From NCBI GenBank assembly GCA_001636495.1, contig KV440964.1:450666-514665 (forward strand): 64,000 nucleotides of DNA, given 5' to 3'. The position numbers and the translations under genes were made by a program. A model generated the notes under the pieces. The model was not told where the DNA came from, made no database searches, and saw only the letters and a list, made by a program, of their open reading frames with translations. Shown piece by piece: positions 25,649 through 33,767 of the stretch. This DNA comes from Sutcliffiella horikoshii (GTDB lineage: Bacteria > Bacillota > Bacilli > Bacillales > Bacillaceae_I). Positions within the stretch are counted from its first letter, which is position 1; every line of letters starts with the position of its first letter.

Positions 25649-26683
25649 CTACATTATCTGACCGTATAAGTAAAAGAAATATGCAAAAAGTATGACGGAT
25701 AAAAGTACAGCGGTCTCCATCCACCCTTTGCTTGTGGTTTTCTGAGGAGCAGATGTTACAGCAGCCCCACCTCGTGCAGTTGCCACTCTGCTTGTTCTTG
25801 TGGAAGAGCTGTTATTGGCCCGCTGACCTCTGTGTTGCTGCGCTGTATCCTGTGAAGCTGGCAAAGTCCGCTGGCTCATGACAGCAAGCATACCGTCTTT
25901 CATCTCTTTTGCAGATTGATATTCTCCTGACAGCGCTCGCGTCAAGACACTCTTATATTTTTTCAACCAAGCATTCTTATCAATATGACCCTCGAGCTGC
26001 TTTAGCCCTCCTTCTCCGTTTTTTTGGAACTGCTTCGGGTAACAAATGTGAATCATGATCATCGCCACAGCGAAAAGGTCATAAGAGGCCTCGGCCCTTC
26101 TGGATCCAAGCCCCCAGTACCCCCTATCAAAAAATTCCGTGAACTCTTTGATGGCCCGGCCCTTGATGGTGGTACCCCCTACATCCAGAAGCCGTACCTT
26201 AGGAGGACTTGCCGTTACAATCAAATTATCCGGCTTCAAATCCCCGAACACCCATCCCTCTTTATGGAGGGTCTCAAGATCTGTCAGTAATTGGAGGGTC
26301 AGAATACCGGCCCACTCCATCCCTCTCTTCTGAACAAAAGAGAGAAGGGGCTCCCCTTCCAGGTATTCCATGACATAGAAGGAGAAAGATTGTTTTCCCC
26401 TCAACTGCTCCCAATCGTCGACATCTAACAAAGAAGGCCCCAGGGAGAACCCTCGGACCTTCGAAAAATGACGCAGGACATTAACCTCAGAAGTAATGGA
26501 CATGCTGTTTTCACTTATTTTCAATGCAGCTAAGCCCTTGGAACTCCTTGTTAGATATACATACCCCGTCGCACCGTAACCGAGCGTTCTGACAATGGTA
26601 TAGCTCTCTTTATGCCATTTTCCGATAATGGTCGTCCCTTGAGGCAGATTACCTACCGGATTCTTCATAGTATTGTTCATCAT
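25649..26683 (-). CDS. yabT: membrane-anchored Ser/Thr protein kinase YabT
   Basis: Hanks-type kinase; in B. subtilis it is made in the forespore, binds DNA and phosphorylates RecA and AbrB. The 344 residues include a glycine loop GYGATGYVYL, the lysine in ALK (K55) and the catalytic loop GDLKPDN (D148, K150, N153) with F where HRD has H-R. The DFG position reads DVGG (D167). The C-terminus is one membrane helix (about 322-342), so the kinase should face the cytoplasm. It overlaps yabS by 35 nt. AbrB is encoded in the same window. Confidence 0.93.
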   Translation of the reverse strand: MMNNTMKNPVGNLPQGTTIIGKWHKESYTIVRTLGYGATGYVYLTRSSKGLAALKISENSMSITSEVNVLRHFSKVRGFSLGPSLLDVDDWEQLRGKQSFSFYVMEYLEGEPLLSFVQKRGMEWAGILTLQLLTDLETLHKEGWVFGDLKPDNLIVTASPPKVRLLDVGGTTIKGRAIKEFTEFFDRGYWGLGSRRAEASYDLFAVAMIMIHICYPKQFQKNGEGGLKQLEGHIDKNAWLKKYKSVLTRALSGEYQSAKEMKDGMLAVMSQRTLPASQDTAQQHRGQRANNSSSTRTSRVATARGGAAVTSAPQKTTSKGWMETAVLLSVILFAYFFYLYGQIM

Positions 26684-27386
26684 CGGAAATCAAGCTCCTT
26701 AGGTTACGCGTTTCTTTAAAATAAGGAATGGCTTCTTGAATGGCAGGACCCGTCGGTGTGATCCCACCTGTCGATAGTTTTGGAAAAATGGTGGACAGCG
26801 ATTCCAGTTTCGGTGTCCAATCCAGGATTTTCTCCACTTCTTGTCGTTTTCCCGGGAAAACAAAGGCTGAAAACTGGTTATCACCAATTCTTGCATTCAA
26901 ACTTAGTGCTAAATCCAAAAGTGCTTCCTTGACGGTTGGAAGCTTGGATTTCATGCTAGCACTAGTATCAACTAGAATCAGCACCTGCAGGGAAACCGTT
27001 TCACCTAATTCATCGACGACTTCCATCACTTCTCCCCGTTTTTCTGGCGGAAGGTCTTCCATGAAAGTGTCAGATCCCAAGATTTGTTGAAGCTCCTTAT
27101 TAATAACCCCCTGTAATGTTTGGGTCATCGCTTTTCTGGTCACCATCTGGACTGTCTGAGATAAGTTCTTAGCATACACAATCTGGCTGACTCCACCACC
27201 AGACATTGCGATTCCCTCTATCTCTTGCATCCCTCTTTCATCTATCGTATCCTCATCCATCACCCCAATAACATTCACTGTAATACCCTGCTCCTTCGCA
27301 AGGGCTGCCATGGCAATTGGGTCGTCCCCTGAATTTGAGCATCCATCTGTAATTAGTAGAATTTGTTTTAACGTTCCTTTATACAC
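26649..27386 (-). CDS. yabS: von Willebrand factor A-type protein YabS
   Basis: Predicted cytoplasmic protein of 245 residues with two VWA-like segments: LLITDGCSNSGDD near the N-terminus and LVDTSASMKS (DTSAS metal-site motif, 140-144). Function is unknown. The pairing with yabT is conserved in Bacillus, and a sporulation role is inferred. It starts at GTG (27386) seven bases after an AGGAGGGG site. Confidence 0.88.
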   Translation of the reverse strand: MYKGTLKQILLITDGCSNSGDDPIAMAALAKEQGITVNVIGVMDEDTIDERGMQEIEGIAMSGGGVSQIVYAKNLSQTVQMVTRKAMTQTLQGVINKELQQILGSDTFMEDLPPEKRGEVMEVVDELGETVSLQVLILVDTSASMKSKLPTVKEALLDLALSLNARIGDNQFSAFVFPGKRQEVEKILDWTPKLESLSTIFPKLSTGGITPTGPAIQEAIPYFKETRNLRSLISDDEQYYEESGR

Positions 27387-27474
27387 GTTTCGTCCCCTCC
27401 TAATGCGTATAATTTACATTAGCCATCATGGACGAGACGGGCTTATTTTATACCTTGTATGCGCAATTTACCTT

Positions 27475-27918
27475 CTAAGATGTATTCACCCAAACCACTT
27501 CCTTTTTGCTAGAAAGAGATAGAGCAAACTTGTATTCTGCCAGTAAATCAATTGGTAATTGTACTAGTTGTCTTATTCGTTCTTTCCCTCCCACTGCTTG
27601 ATTTGGCATCGGTGAAAGCACCTTTTCTTTTCTATTCACACTCATTTCTTTCTTACCTAGTAACAAGTTAACTTGTTTTGCGAGTTTGACGAACATTCTC
27701 CTCATCAAGTCCGGGGCATCGCCTGATTCAATGGTCCCTCTCCCCACCACGATTCCAACATCTTTTTCCATTCTCATCGCTTGTCTCTCCGCCTTGAATA
27801 CCGGACTCGTTGCAAGCACACCCACTTGATTGCATTCCGTTTCGTTCTCCTCGATCACACGACGGACACCCATTTCTTTCACAAGACCAGTTACCATTTT
27901 AGATAAAATTTTCAACAA
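27475..27918 (-). CDS. unrecognised 147-residue protein translationally coupled to spoIIE
   Basis: I do not recognise this gene, and B. subtilis as I recall it has none here. The frame starts TTG-TTG directly after the spoIIE TAA, eight bases downstream of a perfect AAGGAGG inside the spoIIE C-terminal codons, so reinitiation is likely. The protein is mixed charged/hydrophobic with no signal peptide or membrane helix. A central VGIVVGRGTIESGDAP stretch could form strand-turn-helix, and one Cys (C29) is present. Codon use resembles the neighbours. It ends 88 nt before yabS. Sporulation expression is inferred from context only. Confidence 0.65.
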   Translation of the reverse strand: MLKILSKMVTGLVKEMGVRRVIEENETECNQVGVLATSPVFKAERQAMRMEKDVGIVVGRGTIESGDAPDLMRRMFVKLAKQVNLLLGKKEMSVNRKEKVLSPMPNQAVGGKERIRQLVQLPIDLLAEYKFALSLSSKKEVVWVNTS

Positions 27919-30405
27919 TTAAAGCGCCTCCTTCATCCCTTGGTTTTTGGATAAATAGTGATAGGCAGGAATGGCTGCCCATTTCGGAATATTCCTCTCT
28001 ATCTTTGCTACCACAACCGTCATATCGTCCTGGATTTGCCCTGATCTTGTGCGGATAACCTCCTCCATAATGATATCTGCCACCTCTTGCGGATCATCCG
28101 TCCTGATTTCGGATACCTTCCGCTTCATCCATAAATCATAGTTTTCTACATGCTTTGGTCCTTCAAAAATTCCGTCGCTCATCATAATCAGCAAGTCACC
28201 AGCTTTCAACTGGGAACTAACGACGTCCACATCGAATTCTTCAATGATTCCCATCGGTAGATTACTTGCTTCAATTTTGATTACCTTATCTCCCCTTTTC
28301 ACAAAACTTGGAGTCGAACCGACTTTTAAAAACTTTGCAGAAGCATCTTGCAGATCGATCATCGCTAGATCGAGTGTTGTGAAAATCTCATCGGTCGTCC
28401 TTAATGATAGGACCGAATTGACCGACTTGATTGCCACCTTCTCCTTAATTCCGGATTGTAAAATCTCTTGAAGCAGCTTTAATGTTTCTTTGCTTTCATA
28501 GTGCGCGCGCTCGCCATTTCCCATTCCGTCACTGATGGCAATGGCGTATTTCCCATGACCTAACTCTATGGTGGAATAACTATCTCCTGATATCAGTCCC
28601 CCTCCTTTTGCGGCATGTGCAACGCCTGTGTCGACTACAAACGCTTTTGCTGAGCCGAAAGATACATGACAGTAACCATTATTATCAACATTGCATTCTT
28701 CCTTTTTCACGATGATGTTCTCATGCAATATATCTGAAAGCATCGGGGCAATGAGTTTCTCGCACTCACCACGCCCTTCACAGTAAGGAACGGTCATTTC
28801 AATATCGACATTCCCCTGCTCGACGCTGTATATTTCCACTTGTTCTATTTCAATCCCGAATGCTTGGAGGGCGTCCAAAATCTGATCTTCTTGAACATAG
28901 TGATTCTCCCTCTCCCGCTGAATCTCTCTTGCAAAATCCTCCATTACCTGTGAAACTCCCATTAATTGATCAGCTACCAGCCTCCTACTCTCCATTAATT
29001 GTTTTTTCAGCTTTTCACTCGCGTGGAACTGGGCTAGCTCGTTTTTGATCACGGTTTTTACCTTTTCCGATTTTACGCAATGGCGATCCCACTCCTTCTG
29101 TAGTTTGACATTCAAGCTGATGGTCCCTTCCTCTGTATCCTCCATTAAATGAGTCATATAATCATATGTTTTCTGGAAATTTTGTGTCCAGCACTGCTCC
29201 TTCTTAAAGCAATTTTGACACGTCTTCTCTGTTACATTGCTCAAGAAAAGATCCACTTCCTTTTCTGAGCTGGGATGTTCAAACTGGAACTTCGAGAAAC
29301 TATTAGAAAGCGCCTGGAAAACGTGTGAAAATTGTTCCACTCTATTTGCTGTAACATCACGAATCTTCCGCATATATTGCTGCTGCTCCGCTGTATATTC
29401 GGCTGTTCCTGGAATGGACTTAGCCAGGTTGGCTATCGCTTTTTGCGGTGTCAGTAAAAGAAGGGCAACAGCGATCAAAGATTCCATAATGGTAGGTACA
29501 AGCAGCGTCATCCCCTCCCCATAAATGCCGATAAGTAATGTGCCTAGAAGCAGTCCCACCGATACGCCAAGCTTGTTCCCTTCCCGCAGTAGCCCTCCCA
29601 ACAGACCCGCAAATGCCAGCAAGCTCATCTGATATAAATTGGAAACAGTCGCCAAGCTTAAAATAAGTCCTGTCACCACTCCAACGGTAGATCCGATCGT
29701 CGCCCCCGCCACAAATGCGAAAATCAACACGAGATAACGCGATAATATATGCTCAATAGAGAGATCATAAGCTGTCCAACCTATGGTTCCGGTCAGTACA
29801 GATGCTAGCAAGATAATGAGGCAGATGATTTCTTCCGTTTTAAAAGCATGTCTCTTTTTTCTCATGGTAATAAGCGGAAGGCTCTGGAAGAAGATGAGCG
29901 TCAGGATGAATCCAAGCCCTGCCTCCACACCGATCATCAGCCAATCATAGGTGACAATGCCAGTTGTAAAATACATCATCGTCGTCTTCGACAGAAAGGC
30001 CGATGCAAATACCAGAAACGGTATCGATTTTAGCGGCTCTATTTTTAGTGCCCTCGCCCATTTGAAAAGAAGAACAAACAGTATCATCCCGCCTAGTACG
30101 TATGCTGCCGTTAAAGCGGATATGGTCGCCGATCCGATCATTAAGGCCAACAGCGTAAGACCCGCCCGATTCTTTTTCATGAAATATACGGCTGCGAAAA
30201 ACGGTAACGCAAAAGGTGTTATCTCATTCAGGATCAAAGCTCGTCCAAGCAAAAATCCGATAAAGACTAAAAGAAATCCTTGGTGAAAAAGTATCATCGT
30301 AAGCTTTGTCTTAGTCGAGTGAATCGACTTCATGAACGTTGTTCTGAGTTTTCCCAACTGAACATTGGAAACCGGCTCCCCCATATCCCTTTCTAGTCCC
30401 TGCAT
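27919..30405 (-). CDS. spoIIE: stage II sporulation protein E, membrane phosphatase
   Basis: PP2C phosphatase at the polar septum that dephosphorylates SpoIIAA to release SigF in the forespore and contacts FtsZ. The 828 residues comprise about ten N-terminal membrane helices (to ~330), a central regulatory helical region with CQNC (C...KEQC) cysteines, and the C-terminal phosphatase with GGLISGDSYS, ISDGMGNGERA and MMSDGIFEGP metal-site motifs. ATG at 30405 follows GGGAG by eight bases; the ATG at 30420 lacks a ribosome site. Confidence 0.97.
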   Translation of the reverse strand: MQGLERDMGEPVSNVQLGKLRTTFMKSIHSTKTKLTMILFHQGFLLVFIGFLLGRALILNEITPFALPFFAAVYFMKKNRAGLTLLALMIGSATISALTAAYVLGGMILFVLLFKWARALKIEPLKSIPFLVFASAFLSKTTMMYFTTGIVTYDWLMIGVEAGLGFILTLIFFQSLPLITMRKKRHAFKTEEIICLIILLASVLTGTIGWTAYDLSIEHILSRYLVLIFAFVAGATIGSTVGVVTGLILSLATVSNLYQMSLLAFAGLLGGLLREGNKLGVSVGLLLGTLLIGIYGEGMTLLVPTIMESLIAVALLLLTPQKAIANLAKSIPGTAEYTAEQQQYMRKIRDVTANRVEQFSHVFQALSNSFSKFQFEHPSSEKEVDLFLSNVTEKTCQNCFKKEQCWTQNFQKTYDYMTHLMEDTEEGTISLNVKLQKEWDRHCVKSEKVKTVIKNELAQFHASEKLKKQLMESRRLVADQLMGVSQVMEDFAREIQRERENHYVQEDQILDALQAFGIEIEQVEIYSVEQGNVDIEMTVPYCEGRGECEKLIAPMLSDILHENIIVKKEECNVDNNGYCHVSFGSAKAFVVDTGVAHAAKGGGLISGDSYSTIELGHGKYAIAISDGMGNGERAHYESKETLKLLQEILQSGIKEKVAIKSVNSVLSLRTTDEIFTTLDLAMIDLQDASAKFLKVGSTPSFVKRGDKVIKIEASNLPMGIIEEFDVDVVSSQLKAGDLLIMMSDGIFEGPKHVENYDLWMKRKVSEIRTDDPQEVADIIMEEVIRTRSGQIQDDMTVVVAKIERNIPKWAAIPAYHYLSKNQGMKEAL

Positions 30406-30438
30406 GATATCCACTCCCATATTTTATCTATTGGGGTC

Positions 30439-30504
30439 ATTATACAAGCTGAAAAGGAAAAGATTTGTCAAACGAACCCATCTGAAGAGGAGAAAAGTTC
30501 GACT
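30439..30504 (-). promoter_or_regulatory. spoIIE Spo0A-dependent SigA promoter
   Basis: Perfect -35 TTGACA (30466-30471) and perfect -10 TATAAT (30439-30444) separated by 21 bp, the over-long spacing known for Spo0A-activated spoIIE and spoIIG promoters. A 0A-box-like TTTGACA overlaps the -35, and AGTCGAA (30498-30504, 6/7 to TGTCGAA) lies upstream. Confidence 0.88.
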
Positions 30505-30634
30505 TATTACAAGGAAAAGAGGGAAAAGCTGTCACGAAATCATCCCATTTGCTAATCCCTCTCATCAGTTTTTGTAAATTCTAAAGGTAATACCGAGGAT
30601 AATGTTCTAATTTTTCTTACATTTTTAAAATGTA

Positions 30635-30663
30635 TTGACATATGTTTGATAAGTTAGTATGAT
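30635..30663 (+). promoter_or_regulatory. promoter of the tRNA-Met/tRNA-Glu unit
   Basis: TTGACA (30635-30640), 17 nt, TATGAT (30658-30663) on the plus strand, divergent from spoIIE. Confidence 0.88.
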
Positions 30664-30669
30664 AACTCT

Positions 30670-30839
30670 TGTGTCTTGTGAGAGACTTTATAATTTTGGC
30701 GGTGTAGCGACGAGCGACACTTCCACGAAATTACTACTAGTTGTCCCGACGAATTCACTTCCTGGTTTTACTTGCAGAGGAAGGGACACGGACCAGTAAC
30801 ACTGGTGCCTGTGAATCTTATGAAATACTTATAACTTAT
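30670..30839 (+). other. long structured leader of the tRNA transcript
   Basis: About 170 nt between promoter and first tRNA. It contains an 11-nt copy of the tRNA-Met 5' end (GGCGGTGTAGC, 30696-30706 region), a GTCCC/GGGAC plus CTTCC/GGAAG pairing, and an ACCAGT-AAC-ACTGGT hairpin near 30792-30806. No reading frame with a ribosome site is seen. Confidence 0.6.
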
Positions 30840-30916
30840 GGCGGTGTAGCTCAGCTGGCTAGAGCGTACGGTTCATACCCGTGAGGTCGTGGGTTCGACT
30901 CCCTCCGCCGCTACCA
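30840..30916 (+). tRNA. tRNA-Met (CAT)
   Basis: A 77-nt cloverleaf: acceptor GGCGGTG/CGCCGCT, D-arm GCTCAGCTGGCTAGAGC, anticodon stem around CGGTTCATACCCG, T-arm GTGGGTTCGACTCCC, encoded ACCA end. The first pair is G-U rather than the unpaired position typical of initiators, and the context is that of B. subtilis trnSL-Met2. Confidence 0.95.
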
Positions 30917-30925
30917 ACTTTATAA

Positions 30926-30997
30926 GGCCCATTGGTCAAGCGGTTAAGACACCGCCCTTTCACGGCGGTAACACGGGTTCGAATCCCGTATGGGTCA
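30926..30997 (+). tRNA. tRNA-Glu (TTC)
   Basis: A 72-nt cloverleaf: acceptor GGCCCAT/ATGGGTC, anticodon stem around CCCTTTCACGG, T-arm ACGGGTTCGAATCCCGT. CCA is not encoded (A73 is followed by TAA), so CCA addition is required. It lies nine bases after tRNA-Met. Confidence 0.95.
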
Positions 30998-31007
30998 TAA
31001 TAATAAT

Positions 31008-31056
31008 AAAAGCTGTCACAGCTTCAGGAAATACCTGATTCTGTGGCAGCTTTTTT
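31008..31056 (+). terminator. tRNA unit terminator
   Basis: AAGCTGTCACAG, loop, CTGTGGCAGCTTTTTT on the plus strand just after tRNA-Glu. Confidence 0.92.
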
Positions 31057-31103
31057 GTGTTGTGATTTCTTTTAAAGGATGTGTTTATGCTAGAAAGTCT
31101 TCT

Positions 31104-31240
31104 AGATGTTGATTGGAGCAAAAGGCGAAGACTCCAGCGGGGGAGTAGCGACAATCTTGAGACCCCGCAACGAAGTGAGGAGGCTCAAGGTCGCCCCGCG
31201 GAAAGCGAAGCCATTTGCGGAAAGCAACATCGGTGCTTAA
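31104..31240 (-). repeat. palindromic intergenic repeat, copy B (inverted orientation)
   Basis: Same element as copy A but on the other strand. Read on the minus strand it starts TTAAGCACCG, with termini ATGTTG and CAACAT. Both sides changed relative to copy A, so pairing is kept. The core is nearly identical to copy A. It lies between the tRNA terminator and the yabR terminator. Confidence 0.9.
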
Positions 31241-31252
31241 CCAATCCAAAAG

Positions 31253-31287
31253 TTAAAAAAACACGCCCCACAAAAAGGGCGTGTTCA
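31253..31287 (-). terminator. yabR terminator
   Basis: Minus strand GAACACGCCC, 8-nt loop, GGGCGTGTTTTTTT, about 40 bases past yabR. Confidence 0.9.
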
Positions 31288-31324
31288 AACGTAACGTTTT
31301 ATATATGAGATTTTCAGCAGCAAG

Positions 31325-31789
31325 TTACTTTCTACTTGCTCCACGACCTCCACGTTTTGATTCCGTGCTGCGCTTCAGGGTAGATAAACGATCTTCGCTA
31401 TCTTTCAAGAATCTAGCCATCTTCTGTTCGAAGTTTTCCTTTGGTTTGAATTCTTCTCTTCTTCCTCGTGGCGGACGTTGATTTGAGCGTTGTTGGTTGT
31501 TGTTGCTCGGACGTTGTGATGGTGCAGCAGAACGTGGTTGTGGCTCACGATACGTGTCGCTTGCCTTTTTGATGGATAGGCCAATTTTGCCATCCTTCTC
31601 CACGTTGATCACTTTCACCTGTACTTCGTCATTAACTTTTAGATGGTCATTAATATCCTTCACATAGTTGTCTGCAACTTCACTGATGTGAACAAGACCA
31701 GTAGCTCCTCCTGGCAACTCAACGAACGCGCCAAAATTAGTTATACCTGTTACCTTACCCTGTAACTTGCTGCCTACTTCGATTGACAT
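31325..31789 (-). CDS. yabR: S1-domain RNA-binding protein YabR
   Basis: A 154-residue protein: an S1 OB-fold (residues 1-73; GSKLQGKVTGITNFGAFVEL, HISEVADNYV, GKIGLSIKKA), then a Q/N/R/P-rich disordered linker and a basic tail. B. subtilis YabR is nearer 128 residues; the extra length is in the linker. ATG at 31789 follows AGGAGGAGC; the upstream ATG at 31816 would read through the ribosome site. Likely ribosome- or RNA-associated; exact role unknown. Confidence 0.93.
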   Translation of the reverse strand: MSIEVGSKLQGKVTGITNFGAFVELPGGATGLVHISEVADNYVKDINDHLKVNDEVQVKVINVEKDGKIGLSIKKASDTYREPQPRSAAPSQRPSNNNQQRSNQRPPRGRREEFKPKENFEQKMARFLKDSEDRLSTLKRSTESKRGGRGASRK

Positions 31790-31877
31790 AAAAAAAATGC
31801 TCCTCCTTAAAATCATAAAAATAAATCACTTTACCTACCATTATACCTAGAGCAAAATTGAGGTGTCAATATGACGA

Positions 31878-32261
31878 CTAATCTGAGGACGAATCGTCTG
31901 GTATATTGAAGATGATTTCATCCTCTTCTGACATGAAATAATCCCTACGTGCGATCTTCGCAATATAATCATCATCGTTCAGTTTTACAATTTCCTCTTC
32001 CAAACGCTGCTGTTCTTTTTCCAATTTTGCCAGCTCTTGTTCGACGACTTCTTTTCTATCCTCTTTTTCCTGGAGAATAGCACGTTGATCCAAAAGTGTT
32101 TTCCCCATTAGTATTCCAAAGACTAATGCTAAACAAAAGAATAATGATAATCGGCGATAAAGTCCACGGCGTCTTTTCTGTTGTTTCAACTGCTGGTCCT
32201 GTTTTTGCTTGGAATAGTCGGAGTGGATTTTTGCCACCTTTTCATTTTTTGCCGCGCTCAT
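31878..32261 (-). CDS. divIC: cell-division protein DivIC (FtsB-like)
   Basis: Bitopic septal protein that binds FtsL and DivIB. The 127 residues have a lysine/glutamine-rich cytoplasmic N-terminus, one membrane helix (about 37-58), and an extracellular leucine-zipper coiled coil (ILQEKEDRKEVVEQELAKLE...). A conserved C-terminal FtsB-type segment DDDYIAKIARRDYFMSEEDE follows. Essential in B. subtilis. Confidence 0.96.
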   Translation of the reverse strand: MSAAKNEKVAKIHSDYSKQKQDQQLKQQKRRRGLYRRLSLFFCLALVFGILMGKTLLDQRAILQEKEDRKEVVEQELAKLEKEQQRLEEEIVKLNDDDYIAKIARRDYFMSEEDEIIFNIPDDSSSD

Positions 32262-32276
32262 CTTATCATTCCTCTC

Positions 32277-32915
32277 CTAGCGCTTTTTCCAAAAGTTCTT
32301 TACTCTATTCATTATACTATGTTTCCTATTCTTTACTAGTGTTAAAAATCCTTCAAGTTTTTTGAAAAGTATGTGTAAATATTTTTTTACAACATTCGGG
32401 ACCAGCTTCCATCCTAGCATGCCAATCCATTTGAAGGGTAATGCACAAATCTTTATAATGCGCCAAATCACAAGGAGCAGAAGGCGCAATGTGGAATGGA
32501 CGAACTTCCAAATACCTAACAAAATAATGATAAGGGCTTGTACCAATAATTGAATTGGCTTGATCACCAGCATTCTCACAACTTTTTCCAGAAAGCGGTA
32601 TAGATTGATGACAAGCTGAATGATAGTTTCAAGCAAGCTCAGGTAGAAATAGCGGAATATGCTCTGATAGGCGGCAAAGCCACATACGAGTGCGATGAGG
32701 ATATAGAAGCGAAGTTCCCCTTCATTTACCAGCAGTAGGACATAGAAGGCGATAAGGCCTTGCAAGAGCCAAAAGAGGATGTCGTGAATGAAGACCATCC
32801 ATTTGGCCCTTTTTTCCCGCTTCAGAAATCGTCCATACGTATCGATGGCCGCTCCTAGCCATGCCCCCACACCGATCATGGCAAGCATTGTGTAAAGCTG
32901 GGTACTTAGTGTCAT
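32277..32915 (-). CDS. yabQ: spore cortex biosynthesis membrane protein YabQ
   Basis: Polytopic membrane protein of 212 residues with about five hydrophobic segments (around 8-25, 43-62, 66-85, 118-140, 140-160) and a very basic C-terminus. In B. subtilis it is a SigE product needed for cortex formation. It overlaps yabP by four bases and lies before divIC. Confidence 0.92.
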   Translation of the reverse strand: MTLSTQLYTMLAMIGVGAWLGAAIDTYGRFLKREKRAKWMVFIHDILFWLLQGLIAFYVLLLVNEGELRFYILIALVCGFAAYQSIFRYFYLSLLETIIQLVINLYRFLEKVVRMLVIKPIQLLVQALIIILLGIWKFVHSTLRLLLLVIWRIIKICALPFKWIGMLGWKLVPNVVKKYLHILFKKLEGFLTLVKNRKHSIMNRVKNFWKKR

Positions 32916-33217
32916 TTGAACAACTTACTAAAGAACCCTTTAGCTTTCTCCGCCTGTTGATCGTCAAGATAAATGATCTCCATGATCTTCCCTTTGATAG
33001 AGACGACACCCTTTTCCACATCAAGATTTTTCATCTGGAGATTTTGCCCCCTCACAGATAGAAAACCCATGACGGTCTCTAGCAGAAATTCCTCGTTATC
33101 GAAACTTTCCACTTGCTTTACACCTGAGATATCCAACATCCTGCGGCTTCTCATCACGATGTCTTGCTCTTGGACAGTCTGCTTATTTCCTTGATTCGGA
33201 TCATAGTATTGATTCAT
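32912..33217 (-). CDS. yabP: sporulation protein YabP
   Basis: A 101-residue soluble protein with a YabP/YqfC-type fold (QDIVMRSRRMLDISGVKQVESF...). In B. subtilis it is a SigE-controlled spore-cortex gene. ATG at 33217 is chosen because GTGAGG sits seven bases upstream; the ATG at 33223 is too close to it. The function is unknown at the molecular level. I see no clean SigE box in the 70-nt upstream gap. Confidence 0.92.
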   Translation of the reverse strand: MNQYYDPNQGNKQTVQEQDIVMRSRRMLDISGVKQVESFDNEEFLLETVMGFLSVRGQNLQMKNLDVEKGVVSIKGKIMEIIYLDDQQAEKAKGFFSKLFK

Positions 33218-33295
33218 ATTCATCCCTCACCTATCCATTACTTGAAGATAGTACATGTATATGAGAGGGATATATTTTTAGAACAAGCCTGCCGT

Positions 33296-33565
33296 CTACT
33301 CTTCTGTTTGTTCCACTCTTTCTTCTTTTACGATTGTGTACATCATCGCCGCGTCCTCTTTTTTGGCATTTTCCTGAATGTTATCAATCGATGCGGTAAC
33401 AATTTTTTGGCCAAAATGAATTTTTAATTCGTCTCCTGCCTTCACGTTGCTGCTGGCCTTCGCTTGTACGTTGTTGATATAGATTCGACCCTGCTCAGCC
33501 ACTTCCTTGGCAAGTGTGCGACGCTTAATGATTCTTGATACTTTTAAAAATTTATCTAAACGCAT
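33296..33565 (-). CDS. rqcP: S4-domain protein RqcP (YabO)
   Basis: An 89-residue RNA-binding protein. S4 motif spans the N-terminal two-thirds (MRLDKFLKVSRIIKRRTLAKE, INNVQAKASSNVKAGDEL). In B. subtilis RqcP binds stalled 50S subunits with RqcH and supports alanine-tailing. ATG follows GGGGGAG by seven bases. It starts the yabO-yabP-yabQ-divIC run. Confidence 0.94.
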   Translation of the reverse strand: MRLDKFLKVSRIIKRRTLAKEVAEQGRIYINNVQAKASSNVKAGDELKIHFGQKIVTASIDNIQENAKKEDAAMMYTIVKEERVEQTEE

Positions 33566-33594
33566 AGTCTTACTCCCCCTATATTATCTGTCTG

Positions 33595-33731
33595 TTAAAC
33601 ACCGCTGGTGATTTCCGCACTAGGCTTCGCTTTCCACGGGGCACTTGCGGAGCCTCCTCGGCAAGCCTGCGGGGTCTCCGCTAAGTGCTACCTCCCGTAG
33701 GAGTCTTCGCCATGTGCTTCAACCACCAGCT
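33595..33731 (+). repeat. palindromic intergenic repeat, copy C (divergent core)
   Basis: TTAAACACCG start; termini CTGGTG/CACCAG, compensated relative to copy A. The core arms GCACTTGCGGAG and CTCCGCTAAGTGC differ from copy A on both sides but still pair, and the apex GGCAAGCC is also self-complementary. It lies between yabN and rqcP. Confidence 0.9.
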
Positions 33732-33767
33732 GGGTTATCTGAATATTGACAGAGAACCTTCATACAT

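Noticed and set aside
30960-31154. Minus-strand frame ending MTHTGFEPVLPP
   Set aside because: It runs antisense through tRNA-Glu and the terminator. This is a recurrent mis-annotation from tRNA sequence.
33224-33295. SigE promoter upstream of yabP
   Set aside because: Only partial matches to the SigE hexamers with wrong spacing; not strong enough to list.
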